A stretch of DNA of 22,101 nucleotides from Chloroflexota bacterium (GTDB taxonomy: Bacteria > Chloroflexota > Ktedonobacteria > Ktedonobacterales > Ktedonobacteraceae). Positions 1 to 7,309 of this stretch are shown one piece after another (position 1 is the stretch's first letter; each line of letters starts with the position of its first letter). Location: NCBI GenBank assembly GCA_005879655.1, contig VBJK01000081.1:1-22101 (forward strand), written 5' to 3'. Made by a program: the position numbers and the translations under genes. Below the pieces are notes generated by a model that had not been told where the DNA came from, searched no databases, and was given only the letters and a program-made list of their open reading frames with translations.

Positions 1-686
1 AGTCCATTGCGGATCGAGATTGGCCCCTGTGTGCTATCCCACACCGTCAACGCCTGCTCGAAGGCGTCAAAGCGAGCGACAACGCCCCGCGTCTCTAGCG
101 GTTGACTGGCACTGCGCTCAAGTTGCATACGACGAGAAAATGTATGGGCTGCTTGCATAAATGCTGCATCGATATCGCCAACGCGCTGCACAAGACGGGC
201 TGCAACATTGCTTGGCGCGTCCTGATAGAGCAATGGTGCATCACGGGCCATTGCCTCCCACAGAAGAAGAGGACTAACAACAGGGAGTGGCTCGTAATCC
301 ACATCGATCAGCGCTAGAGCATCCTCTGCCACGTAGCGATCCCTGGCAACGACAAAGGCCACCGCCTCGCCAGCGTAGCGCACGACATCTTTAGCCAGCG
401 CATATTGCGTATGGGGATGAGTTAGCGCCGGGTGTGGTATCAGTAAAGGGAGTGGGTTGGCAGCAACACCCAGATCGGCGTGGGTCCATACCGCGACAAC
501 GCCCGCTAATTGCACGGCCTCGCTGGTATCAATGGCACGAATAAGTGCATGGGCATGGGGACTGCGCAAGATGGCAGCATGAAGCATATCGGGTAGCTGG
601 ATGTCATCAACATAGGTAGCGCTACCAGTCAGAAAGCGTTGATCTTCCTGGCGGCTAATGGGCGCGCCAAATATCCGGCTTGTCAT
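1..686 (-). CDS. Molybdenum-cofactor subunit of a xanthine dehydrogenase/CO-dehydrogenase-type hydroxylase, N-terminal part only
   Basis: The reading frame is open from the ATG at 686 to the left edge, so only the first ~228 residues are visible. The start MTSRIFGAPISRQEDQRFLT, followed by a TYVDDI motif (residues 25-30) and an ILRSPHAHA motif, is characteristic of the large (CoxL/XdhA-type) subunit. The first aldehyde oxidase 'a/b hammerhead' domain follows and includes a YAGEAVAFVVA stretch. In the family this subunit carries the molybdopterin cofactor and hydroxylates N-heterocycles, aldehydes or CO. The residues that would decide the substrate (the active-site loop and the catalytic Glu) lie outside the window. 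The start overlaps the stop of the [2Fe-2S] gene by 4 bp (ATGA) with a GGAGG ribosome site just upstream, so the subunits are translationally coupled. It is the last visible gene of a four-gene minus-strand operon. The family call is firm; the substrate is unknown. Confidence 0.93.
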   Translation of the reverse strand, partial: MTSRIFGAPISRQEDQRFLTGSATYVDDIQLPDMLHAAILRSPHAHALIRAIDTSEAVQLAGVVAVWTHADLGVAANPLPLLIPHPALTHPHTQYALAKDVVRYAGEAVAFVVARDRYVAEDALALIDVDYEPLPVVSPLLLWEAMARDAPLLYQDAPSNVAARLVQRVGDIDAAFMQAAHTFSRRMQLERSASQPLETRGVVARFDAFEQALTVWDSTQGPISIRNG

Positions 687-1231
687 ATCTGTCCCTCCTC
701 TACTACAGGAGACGGCTGCGCATGAGTAGAACGTGCTTGGTCGAGTAGCTGACGTACAGCCGCTACGATCCCCTGATAACCTGTGCAGCGGCAGAGATTG
801 CCAGCCAGCGCCGCACGCAGTTCCTCCTCGCTCATCTCGGAAGCAGGATGATCTTGCAGCAAAGCATAGATGGTCATGAGAAAACCTGGTGTGCAGAAAC
901 CGCATTGCAGGCCGTGATGATCGTGTAACGCCTGCTGGACGGGATGCAGCTTGCCATCAGGACTTGCCAGTCCTTCTACAGTAAGGATCTCGCTACCATC
1001 AGCCTGTACAGCTAACATCAGACAGGCACGAATAGGAGCATCATTAAATATAATCGTGCAAGCCCCACACACGCCGTGCTCACAACCAACGTGCGTTCCC
1101 GTGAGCTGAAGCGTATGGCGCAGAAAGTCGCTTAAGAGCCAGCGCGTCTCAACCTCAGCGGTACGGATAACACCATTCACACTGAGGCTGATCTGACGTT
1201 TCTCTTGTTCTGGTAGTCTGGTCTCAGTCAT
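683..1231 (-). CDS. [2Fe-2S] iron-sulfur subunit of the molybdenum hydroxylase
   Basis: This 182-residue protein has both iron-sulfur signatures of the CoxS/XdhC-type small subunit. The plant-ferredoxin-like cluster uses Cys50, Cys55, Cys58 and Cys70 (CEHGVCGAC...RAC). The second, helical cluster uses Cys110 and Cys113 (QCGFCTPG) and Cys147 and Cys149 (NLCRCTGY). It passes electrons from the molybdenum centre to FAD. A longer frame exists upstream to 1324, but the ATG at 1231 is preferred: it has a GGGGAAAGAG ribosome site, overlaps the FAD-subunit stop by only 8 bp, and gives the usual family length. The upstream extension would lie wholly inside the FAD gene. Gene order FAD, FeS, Mo is common for this enzyme class. 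All eight cysteines are present, so the subunit looks functional. Confidence 0.95.
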   Translation of the reverse strand: MTETRLPEQEKRQISLSVNGVIRTAEVETRWLLSDFLRHTLQLTGTHVGCEHGVCGACTIIFNDAPIRACLMLAVQADGSEILTVEGLASPDGKLHPVQQALHDHHGLQCGFCTPGFLMTIYALLQDHPASEMSEEELRAALAGNLCRCTGYQGIVAAVRQLLDQARSTHAQPSPVVEEGQI

Positions 1232-2108
1232 CTCTTTCCCCTTGCAATGCGTGCTGGACTGCTGCTTGTAGTGCGCGTTTGACGAGTACAGCAGCGACCT
1301 GACGGCGATAATCTGAGGAAGCATGCAGATCGGTCATAGGATTGAGACCCGCCGAGACTTGCTCTGCTACCATCTTGAAGAGGGCTTCTGTTGGTTGCTC
1401 ACCAAGCAACAAGGCTTCTGCCTCTGATGGCCGCACAGGTGTGGCATCTACACCAAGCAGGGCCAGTCGCGCTGCTGCAATAGCATTATCATGTTGCAGT
1501 GTCAGTTGCGCTGCAACTCCCACCAGGGCATAGTCACCGTGTCGGCGACTGACCTCGACAAAGGCTACACCTGAACGCGGTGGCGCGTTGGGAAACCAGA
1601 CTTCGGTCAGTAGTTCATCGCTGGTGAGTGCTGTTTGTAGCTGGTCCAGAAAAAGTTCATGCGCTGGCAATATACGACTGCCGTGTTGTGACGTAACCCG
1701 CACATGGCCACCTAATGCCAGCAGAACAGCAGGTAGCTCGGCAGCAGGATCTGCATGTGCTAATGAGCCGCCAATCGTACCGCGTGAACGGATGGGAGGA
1801 TGCCCTATAAACGGAAGCGCGGCGGCCAGCAGTGGACAGCACGGACGTACGAGGGCAGAGTGTTCAGCAACGCGATGCCTGGTTAATGCGCCAATAGCTA
1901 ACCCACCATCTACTGCGCGAATATACGTGAGATCAGCCACACGATTAAGGTCTATCAGGTGTGCGGGCTGTGTCAGGCGCATATTGAGTAGAGGAACCAA
2001 GCTCTGCCCACCAGCCAGGAGCTTAGCATCGTCGGCGTAAATTGCTAGTAAAGCCAGCGCTTCATCACGGGTTGTGGGATCATGGTACGCAAAGCGTGGT
2101 GGTTTCAT
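1224..2108 (-). CDS. FAD-binding subunit of the molybdenum hydroxylase
   Basis: This 294-residue protein matches the CoxM/XdhB-type FAD subunit in length and motifs. The first FAD-pyrophosphate motif is AGGQS at residues 32-36, followed by LVPLLNMRL. The second is TIGGSLAHADPAAELP from residue 111. A typical C-terminal CO-dehydrogenase flavoprotein domain follows. The subunit accepts electrons from the [2Fe-2S] protein and passes them to an external acceptor. The start ATG at 2108 lies 3 bp after the stop of the cyclase-family gene and is preceded by GAGGAATAAAGG, so the two genes are almost certainly co-transcribed and probably translationally coupled. No damage is visible. Confidence 0.95.
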   Translation of the reverse strand: MKPPRFAYHDPTTRDEALALLAIYADDAKLLAGGQSLVPLLNMRLTQPAHLIDLNRVADLTYIRAVDGGLAIGALTRHRVAEHSALVRPCCPLLAAALPFIGHPPIRSRGTIGGSLAHADPAAELPAVLLALGGHVRVTSQHGSRILPAHELFLDQLQTALTSDELLTEVWFPNAPPRSGVAFVEVSRRHGDYALVGVAAQLTLQHDNAIAAARLALLGVDATPVRPSEAEALLLGEQPTEALFKMVAEQVSAGLNPMTDLHASSDYRRQVAAVLVKRALQAAVQHALQGERDD

Positions 2109-2111
2109 CCT

Positions 2112-2921
2112 TTATTCCTCGACATACGCTACAATACGACAAAAAGCCGCTTCTCCGCCTTTAAAACGCCAGGGATAGCAGCCAATCCAGAGCCGCTGAT
2201 CGAGCACCTGATCAATCTCACCACCTACGTTTTCCGCATGAAAGACCAGCTGTGGAAAGAGGTGATAGTGCATGATCTGGTAATCTTTCGTCGGAAATAT
2301 CTCTGTAAGTGGCCTTCCTAGCACGCTCTCTGCTTCCGCCGCCAGATCGGGACGTACAGTGCGAATGACAGTATTCATTGGGTGATCCATCGAACCGGCA
2401 TCGACGCCTAACCAGGAGATACCGCGATCGAGTACCCAGTCCGCAAACTCGCGTGTGGGGCCAGGATGTTTGATAAAATAGCGTGTCTCGTCGGGTTGGC
2501 ATTCACCGGCCCAGTTGCTAGGATAATATTTGTGATAGCCAGTATGCACAAATAAAATATCGCCACGCTCAATCTGGATACCCGTCCGGCGCTCCCAATC
2601 CTCAAAATGCTGTGGTGTATAAATACCATAATCGCCAATGCCCATCTTCTCAAGATCGACAATCACGGCGGGACCAAACAGCTTATTCAATGGGATGCTA
2701 CCGATATCCTGTCCATTGGTGATAAAGTGCATTGGCGCATCAAGGTGTGTGCCGACGTGCAGAGTTGAGGCTATGTGTTGACCACCAACTTTATCGAATG
2801 CCACCCGTTTAATCCACTTGATTGTGGGGCCTTCATATGTTGCGAAGCCGGGAGTATGGATATCCCAATCCTGGGAGAGGTCGAGAACACGCACGTTGCG
2901 CAGGTCTACGGGCCGTACCAT
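2112..2921 (-). CDS. Cyclase-family metal-dependent hydrolase (kynurenine formamidase / isatin hydrolase fold)
   Basis: This 269-residue protein carries the signature HVGTHLDAPMHF at residues 55-66, whose His55, His59, Asp61 and His65 are the expected divalent-metal ligands or neighbours. Members hydrolyse amide or lactam bonds, for example N-formylkynurenine or isatin; which substrate applies here is not visible. A conserved HAENVGG block near the C-terminus fits the family. I chose the ATG at 2921 rather than the one 18 bp upstream because a GGAG ribosome site lies 9 nt before 2921, inside the extended version. It is the first gene of the operon with the three-subunit molybdenum hydroxylase, and the overlapping or near-touching junctions imply a joint job: plausibly this enzyme opens a ring that the dehydrogenase has hydroxylated (inference). 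Confidence 0.88.
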   Translation of the reverse strand: MVRPVDLRNVRVLDLSQDWDIHTPGFATYEGPTIKWIKRVAFDKVGGQHIASTLHVGTHLDAPMHFITNGQDIGSIPLNKLFGPAVIVDLEKMGIGDYGIYTPQHFEDWERRTGIQIERGDILFVHTGYHKYYPSNWAGECQPDETRYFIKHPGPTREFADWVLDRGISWLGVDAGSMDHPMNTVIRTVRPDLAAEAESVLGRPLTEIFPTKDYQIMHYHLFPQLVFHAENVGGEIDQVLDQRLWIGCYPWRFKGGEAAFCRIVAYVEE

Positions 2922-3038
2922 GCTGCTTGTCTCCTTCATTCATTGCCATGTCATGTGCTGGACTACTTTCCTGTCCTGACCAGGCCAGCGTGGATACTAG
3001 TCAGGTTGTACGGCATTATATCTCATGGATTGTCTTCT

Positions 3039-3094
3039 AAACATCTTTAAGGGATGTTTTTGCTACTAATATCTAGTATGCCATAACGGTGCAA
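3039..3094 (-). promoter_or_regulatory. Weak candidate promoter and 5' stem-loop of the cyclase/molybdenum-hydroxylase operon
   Basis: On the minus strand TTGCAC (3094-3089) and TATTAG (3071-3066) are 17 bp apart, a weak match to a sigma70 promoter. A 7-bp stem with a 7-nt loop (AAACATC...GATGTTT, 3039-3059) would sit at the very 5' end of such a transcript. On the plus strand the same stem is followed by a short T run, so it could instead be a plus-strand terminator. The evidence is a consensus match only. Confidence 0.25.
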
Positions 3095-3154
3095 ATTTTG
3101 TTTTGGGGGAAATGCAATGGAAGTTTTCTGCTTCGCAATGGGAGCGAAATTTAG

Positions 3155-3499
3155 GTTAAACATCAATTCGCAGAACACAAAGTTCTTTCGGAACGTGTTG
3201 TTGCCATCAAAGTGCTCCATGCGCATCTCAATTCAACAGAAGAGCAATTTTGTCGAGAGGCCCAATTCCTGGAAAAGCTCCGCCATCCTCACGTCCTGCC
3301 CATTCTTGATATTGGATTTGCCGAGGCATTTGGCTATCTTATTGCAGAGTATGCTGCCAACGGCTCTCTACGTCAGCTACTACGACGTCAACCTAGCCGC
3401 CCTCTGCCCATCGAGCAGGCCGTATCAATCGTTATGCAAGTGGGTCAAGCGCTCGATTATGCTTCGGGATTGCAGTTGTCCTTGCTACAGCCAGTATGA
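3155..3499 (+). pseudogene. Remnant of a Ser/Thr protein kinase (N-lobe only)
   Basis: Frame 2 between stops encodes a recognisable kinase N-lobe. It has the VAIK motif with the beta-3 lysine (3203-3211), a helix-C glutamate context (REAQFLEKLRHPHVLPILDIG), and the hinge-like YLIAEYAANGSLRQLL. It then stops just where the HRD catalytic loop should begin: 'ALDYAS' runs into about ten unrelated residues and a stop. No complete glycine-rich loop is found upstream, where a stop codon lies at 3152. The catalytic loop, DFG and the whole C-lobe are missing, so this cannot be an active kinase. The best start visible is a GTG at 3212 inside the motif, which also argues against a real gene. Bacterial Hanks-type kinases of this kind are common in Chloroflexota and Actinobacteria. 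Confidence 0.8.
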
Positions 3500-3556
3500 A
3501 ACTCATTGACAACGTAGGCACTCCTTACTTCATCTCGATGGGGTTTCTTCATACCT

Positions 3557-4123
3557 TTGAGTTGGATTCAAAGCGGGCGACCGAGCGCTCTGCCAACGGC
3601 GACGGGGGCCGTATGCGGGCTGGTGGTCATTACGCCTGCCAGTGGCTATGTTAGCCCTCTCTCTAGCATAGTGATTGGTCTGCTAGGCGGTTTAGTCACT
3701 TATCTGATGCTTGTGTTGCGCAACAAATTTATGAATGTCGATGACACCCTCGATGTATGGGCCGTTCATGGTATGGGAGGGCTGACCGGTGCGCTTCTCA
3801 CTGGTATCTTTGCCGAGAAAGCTATTAATACCCTTGGAGGAAACAACGGCCTGCTTTTTGGCAACCCAAAACAGTTTTTGATTCAGCTCGTTGCGGTGCT
3901 GGTGACTGCTGTGTACTCATTTCTCATCACATGGCTCATCCTCAAAGCTCTTGCATTTATGGGATTGCGGGTTGACCAACGCGATGAAATTATGGGGCTG
4001 GACCTCGCCACTCATGGAGAAGTGGGTTATCGTATGCTCCGTTGGGAAGAGACCGAAGCGCACTTGCAGAAACGACTGCAAGAGGTAGAAATCAAAATTA
4101 AAGAATTGCAGAGACTGGAATAG
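3557..4123 (+). pseudogene. amt: C-terminal fragment of an Amt ammonium transporter
   Basis: About 188 residues match the last part of Amt/MEP/Rh channels. The frame opens with SWIQSGRPSAL and TPASGYVSPLSSIVIGLLGG, then contains DDTLDVWAVHGMGGLTGALLTG, which includes the second of the family's twin pore histidines. It ends with the conserved cytoplasmic tail (DEIMGLDLATHGEVGYRM) that PII proteins contact in E. coli AmtB. The N-terminal half, with the first pore histidine and the signal region, is missing; the only start is a TTG with no good ribosome site, and a stop lies about 40 bp upstream. A charged helix (roughly the last 25 residues, rich in Glu, Lys and Gln) extends the tail. It cannot form a channel alone, so I call it a remnant joined to the kinase remnant by about 60 bp of unassigned sequence. 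Confidence 0.85.
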
Positions 4124-4142
4124 CAGCTTGAGACCGAACAAG

Positions 4143-4202
4143 TCGAGCCAGCATGGGTCTCATTGCAGTCGTCGGGCTGCAATGAGACCCTTGCTGGCTT
4201 GA
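4143..4202. terminator. Long near-perfect inverted repeat between convergent genes
   Basis: Arms of 23 nt at 4146-4168 and 4177-4199 are reverse complements with a single mismatch, around an 8-nt loop (TCGTCGGG); pairing extends with one more mismatch to 4143-4202. It lies between the Amt remnant ending at 4123 and the Uma2 gene ending at 4213 from the other side, a position typical of a bidirectional terminator. Neither flank has a clear T run, so it may be a palindromic repeat element rather than a classical intrinsic terminator. Confidence 0.5.
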
Positions 4203-4212
4203 CAAACGCATC

Positions 4213-4794
4213 TCAATCTTCCAGCGCTTGCTCTGGGATATCCGTAAGCCTATAGACATCGGCCATAAGTATAGTGAGGTCAACAGTTGACAGCCGTACT
4301 TCCTGACCTGACCCAAACTGTTGATATATCCAGATTTGTCCCTGACGGCGGAAGCTCTCTACTTCCTGGCACTGGGTACTGATCAGAACGTACTCCTGAA
4401 TGCTTGGACAGGCTTTATAATGTCGAAACTTTTCCCCTCGGTCCTTGGTTTCGGTACTCTTGGAGAGAACTTCTACCACAAGACGTGGGGAGCGAATAAT
4501 ATCAACACCCCTTTGCATATCTTGGGGATCACAACTTATGGTGGCATCAGGAAAATAATATTTGTTACTGGCAACTTGAACTCTGACATCCGAGGAAAAG
4601 ACGCGACATTCACTCCCTTGTAGATGATCGGCTAATGCTCTGATCATATTCATGGCAATCTGTGCATGCTCTACTGTCCCACCGGCCATGGCATACATGC
4701 GCCCGTCCACATACTCGTACTTTACGTCGAGGCTGGCTCTATCTATCCGTAGATATTCCTCTGGGCTGATCCAGTGCTCGTATTGTAGTGCCAT
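4213..4794 (-). CDS. Uma2-family putative restriction-like endonuclease (DUF820)
   Basis: This 193-residue protein matches the Uma2/DUF820 family in length and order of motifs: an N-terminal SPEEYLRI, a YEYVDGRMYAMAGGT block (residues 27-40), YFPDATISCDP with Asp83, and RLVVEVLSKSTETKDRGEKF with Glu108. Asp83 and Glu108 correspond to the PD-(D/E)XK-type metal-binding core. The family is abundant in cyanobacteria and Chloroflexota; its biological role is not established. The ATG at 4794 is preferred over one 18 bp upstream because a GGAG ribosome site sits 8 nt before it. It stands alone between the long hairpin and the hicAB terminator. Confidence 0.9.
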   Translation of the reverse strand: MALQYEHWISPEEYLRIDRASLDVKYEYVDGRMYAMAGGTVEHAQIAMNMIRALADHLQGSECRVFSSDVRVQVASNKYYFPDATISCDPQDMQRGVDIIRSPRLVVEVLSKSTETKDRGEKFRHYKACPSIQEYVLISTQCQEVESFRRQGQIWIYQQFGSGQEVRLSTVDLTILMADVYRLTDIPEQALED

Positions 4795-4831
4795 TGGTGT
4801 GGCTCCTTTCATGGTGTCATTGTATCATAGG

Positions 4832-4863
4832 AAAAGCTCTAACCCCTATGAGCTAGAGCCTTT
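4832..4863 (-). terminator. Intrinsic terminator of the hicAB unit
   Basis: Read on the minus strand, 23 nt after the hicB stop, a 10-bp stem (AAAGGCTCTA paired with TAGAGCTTTT, one G-T wobble) encloses a 12-nt loop and ends in a short T run. The stem arms are at 4854-4863 and 4832-4841. It also separates hicAB from the Uma2 gene. Confidence 0.6.
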
Positions 4864-4885
4864 GCTAATGGATGTTGCTGGCAAG

Positions 4886-5104
4886 TCATGCAGCCATATA
4901 TCCTCTCGGCGGTGGTATAGGATCATTGTCCGCCTGAGCAGCCATAATCCAGCTCTCAATAGCATCCTGTCCCTGCTTGACAGCCTCTTCGTATGTATCA
5001 CCATGTGTTCTGCATCCATGAAGTTCCGGTACAGTGACGATATACGCTTGGTCCTCGTCGCTCCATTCAATGATCATAGAATAGTGTTTGGGATTAGGTA
5101 TCAT
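4886..5104 (-). CDS. hicB: HicB-family antitoxin
   Basis: This is a 72-residue protein of the HicB partial RNase-H fold. It has an N-terminal MIIEWSDEDQAYIVTVPELHGC block, followed by THGDTYEEAVKQGQDAIESWI, the classical HicB signature. It is a short form without a C-terminal DNA-binding domain of the HTH or ribbon-helix-helix type. In the family HicB binds and neutralises the HicA mRNA interferase and can repress the operon. The ATG at 5104 is preceded by GAGAGGATAAC and lies 1 bp after the hicA stop, so the order is toxin first, antitoxin second. HicB appears intact while the toxin frame is broken. Confidence 0.9.
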   Translation of the reverse strand: MIPNPKHYSMIIEWSDEDQAYIVTVPELHGCRTHGDTYEEAVKQGQDAIESWIMAAQADNDPIPPPRGYMAA

Positions 5105-5105
5105 G

Positions 5106-5310
5106 TTATCCTCTCTCCAAGCGCCTTAAAGCATTCCTTACATCTTTGATCTGATAGGGCTTGGCATCATCGCCATCTTGTCCTGCTAGTGTGACTTCTA
5201 CTCCAAGCAGTTGTGAATGCTTCCATACAGTATGGCTTCCTTTGCCTGGTCGCCAGTAGAAACCAGCCTTCTTTGAAGGACGCCTTCAGTTGTCTAATTT
5301 TCTGCGGCAT
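5106..5310 (-). pseudogene. hicA: Frameshifted HicA toxin (mRNA interferase)
   Basis: From the ATG at 5310 (ribosome site GAGGAATA) the frame gives MPQKIRQLKAS, a typical HicA start. It then runs out of frame, giving 47 residues of unrelated sequence. Shifting by one base at about 5268-5284 restores the rest of HicA: KKAGFYWRPGKGSHTVWKHS, including the GSH context of the catalytic histidine, then LLGVEVTLAGQDGDDAKPYQ and a DVRNALRRLERG end. The span is 205 nt, that is 67 codons plus stop plus one extra base. The likeliest site is the CCTT in TCCTTCAAAGAAGG (minus strand). It may be a real inactivating mutation, a phase-variable or programmed shift, or a sequencing error. Confidence 0.85.
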
Positions 5311-5327
5311 TATTCCTCTACTTACTT

Positions 5328-5343
5328 ATTATAGTATCATAAT
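5328..5343 (-). promoter_or_regulatory. Probable hicAB -10 box inside a dyad (operator candidate)
   Basis: A perfect TATAAT lies on the minus strand at 5333-5328, about 18 bp before the hicA start. It forms one half of a dyad ATTAT-6 nt-ATAAT (5328-5343). No convincing -35 hexamer is visible at the right distance. Toxin-antitoxin operons are usually autorepressed through such dyads, so this is a reasonable operator candidate. Confidence 0.4.
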
Positions 5344-5725
5344 GTCATACGTCTGAGAAGTGAGTTGAGAGTGAGGAACTACCCAACTCCATTCCCAAAC
5401 CCACCCGAACCTCCCTCGTTCTGTCTCCTATGGTATAGTCCTTCCATCCACTTCAGTATACCCTCATGTTTGGGTCTCTGCAAAATAAATGTTATATAGT
5501 AATGAAGACATGCCTATTTTGCTAGTGGCACTACCATGCAGTAGATCAGTACAACTGTTGCAAAGCGTGATACATTTACTGATTTTTGGCGCTATATCGG
5601 GAGTGATATGTTATTGGGCATATTACTCGGCTTACATCATTTGCATGGCGTAGAAGATTCTCTTTGTAGGGCATAGATATGATAACAGCAGAGATGTATA
5701 CTAGATATACAGTAGGAGGCCAAGC
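5344..5725 (+). other. Gap upstream of fdrA; leader and possible small ORF
   Basis: No gene of normal length is visible. A weak plus-strand promoter match (TTGGGT, 17 bp, TATATA) is present near 5470-5498. Just before fdrA an imperfect dyad GTATA-5 nt-TATAC (5696-5710) precedes the AGGAGG ribosome site. I could not place a convincing promoter for the fdrA operon. Confidence 0.35.
5510..5653 (+). CDS. Possible 47-residue hydrophobic peptide
   Basis: An ATG at 5510 opens 47 codons encoding a strongly hydrophobic peptide: a leucine-rich start, then from residue 21 IHLLIFGAISGVICYWAYYS, consistent with one membrane helix. The upstream ribosome site is poor (GAAG). It may be a small membrane protein or a chance open frame or transporter fragment. 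I recognise no family. Confidence 0.2.
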   Translation: MPILLVALPCSRSVQLLQSVIHLLIFGAISGVICYWAYYSAYIICMA

Positions 5726-7309
5726 ATGACTATACGCGCACTGCTCAGTCGCAATATCTATTACGATTCGATTACCCTCATGTCTGTAGCTCAGGCGGTA
5801 AAAAAGCTACCTGGTGTTGAAGACATTGGCATCGTCATGGCTACTGTGGCGAATTGCGAGATGTTGCGTCACGCTCATTTATTTCCTGACGCATGGCTGG
5901 CCGAACAAGAGGTGCCGCCATGTGCAGAAGATATCCTGCTGGTGGTGCGCGCGATTGATGAGCAGCACGCCGCAACAGCCTTAGCCCATGCCGAAGAACG
6001 ATTAACAACCTCTAGCCATCACAAGGCTCAGCGCAGCATAACTAATCTGCCGATACGCTCGTTAGAGCGAGCACTCAACGAGCAACCTGGCGCAAATCTG
6101 GCGGTTATCTCGGTTGCTGGTGAGCACGCTTGGTTAGAGGCCGAACAGGCGTTGCGCCATGGGTTGCACGTTTTTCTCTTCAGCGATAACGTACCCATTG
6201 AGCAAGAGCGGCGGCTCAAAATCCTGGCTAGCGAAAAGGGATTACTACTCATGGGGCCAGATTGCGGTACTGCCCTTATCAATGGTGTAGGGTTAGGCTT
6301 CTGTAATGCCGTAGCGCGCGGCTCCATTGGTATCGTAGGGGCTTCGGGAACTGGGATGCAGCAGTTGATGTGCCTGATCGCGGCTGCTGGGTCAGGTATT
6401 TCGCAGGCGATCGGCACAGGCGGGCGCGACCTCTCTGAAGAGATTGGCGGCATGATGATGAAGCAAGGACTGGCATTGCTAGCCGCTGACGAACAGACAA
6501 AGGTGATTGTGCTGGTCTCTAAGCCGCCATCTGAACGTGTCGCGCAAGAACTTCTGGCTGCGGTACAGATCGATAAACCCGTCGTTGTGGTCTTTTTGGG
6601 AAGCACTACCGCACGTTTCACCAGCGCATCCGAGCACGCATATATGGCACGCACGTTAACCGAAGGTGCAGAACAGGCTGTCGCATTAGCTGGTGGCGAT
6701 CCGCTAGGCGTGCCCGGTACACATCTCTTACGAACAGATCAAGCTCGTCTGGCACAGCAACGAGCACTGCTTGCACCATCACAACGCTTTATGCGCGCAC
6801 TCTACTGCGGGGGAACGCTCTGTGACGAGACCATGTTAGTGTTGAGTGAGCACATAGGTCCCATTGCCTCTAATATTGCGCTACAGCCAGCATGGGCATT
6901 GGCAGCAGACGAACTCTACCGAGGCCATACCGCATTAGATCTAGGCGCAGACGAGTTTACACGTGGCCGACCACATCCGATGATCGATCCTACTGTACGT
7001 CTGGATTATCTCGCTCGCGCTGCCGCTGACCCGGAAACTGCGGTTCTACTACTCGATATTGTGCTTGGCTACTGCACTCAAAGTAATCCAGCGGCCACTT
7101 ACGCTGAAGCGATATATTTGGCCAGGATACGGGCACAAGAGGCAGGGCGCTACTTGCCAGTGATTGTCTCGCTCTGCGGTACAGAAGGTGATCCGCAATG
7201 TCTTTCGACTCAACGCGCCCTGCTGGAGAGTGTTGGCGCATTGGTGTATGAAAGCAATATGGTCGCCGCTCTGGCCACTGCTGAGCTGGTGAAAGAGGAA
7301 GATGTCTGA
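5726..7309 (+). CDS. fdrA: FdrA-family protein (acyl-CoA-synthetase-like, oxamate carbamoyltransferase subunit type)
   Basis: This 527-residue protein follows FdrA along its whole length. The N-terminus has the FdrA-specific pattern (YYDSITLMSVAQ, then VMATVANCEML, residues 12-47). The succinyl-CoA-synthetase-like core has MGPDCGTALI at 176-185, a nucleotide-binding GIVGASGTG at 202-210, and IGTGGRDLSEEIGG at 229-242. In E. coli the homologue is part of the allantoin gene region and is assigned as a subunit of oxamate carbamoyltransferase, which yields carbamoyl phosphate. An AGGAGG ribosome site lies just before the ATG at 5726. The gene shares one base with the next (TGATG), so the two are coupled. 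The family call is firm; whether the carbamoyl donor here is oxamate or another carbamoylated compound is unknown. Confidence 0.92.
   Translation: MTIRALLSRNIYYDSITLMSVAQAVKKLPGVEDIGIVMATVANCEMLRHAHLFPDAWLAEQEVPPCAEDILLVVRAIDEQHAATALAHAEERLTTSSHHKAQRSITNLPIRSLERALNEQPGANLAVISVAGEHAWLEAEQALRHGLHVFLFSDNVPIEQERRLKILASEKGLLLMGPDCGTALINGVGLGFCNAVARGSIGIVGASGTGMQQLMCLIAAAGSGISQAIGTGGRDLSEEIGGMMMKQGLALLAADEQTKVIVLVSKPPSERVAQELLAAVQIDKPVVVVFLGSTTARFTSASEHAYMARTLTEGAEQAVALAGGDPLGVPGTHLLRTDQARLAQQRALLAPSQRFMRALYCGGTLCDETMLVLSEHIGPIASNIALQPAWALAADELYRGHTALDLGADEFTRGRPHPMIDPTVRLDYLARAAADPETAVLLLDIVLGYCTQSNPAATYAEAIYLARIRAQEAGRYLPVIVSLCGTEGDPQCLSTQRALLESVGALVYESNMVAALATAELVKEEDV

Noticed and set aside
1588..2040. 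A 150-codon plus-strand frame opposite the FAD subunit gene
   Set aside because: It is antisense to a well-supported gene and has low-complexity Ser/Arg/Ala content typical of shadow frames.
3117..3509. A 130-codon plus-strand frame over the kinase remnant
   Set aside because: It has no recognisable motif, while the frame beside it carries clear kinase motifs. It is a shadow frame.
4652..5149. A 165-codon plus-strand frame opposite Uma2 and hicB
   Set aside because: It spans two genes of the other strand and their terminator, with no family motifs.
6028..6654. A 208-codon minus-strand frame opposite fdrA
   Set aside because: The long length comes from the codon bias of fdrA on the other strand; no domain pattern and no ribosome site.
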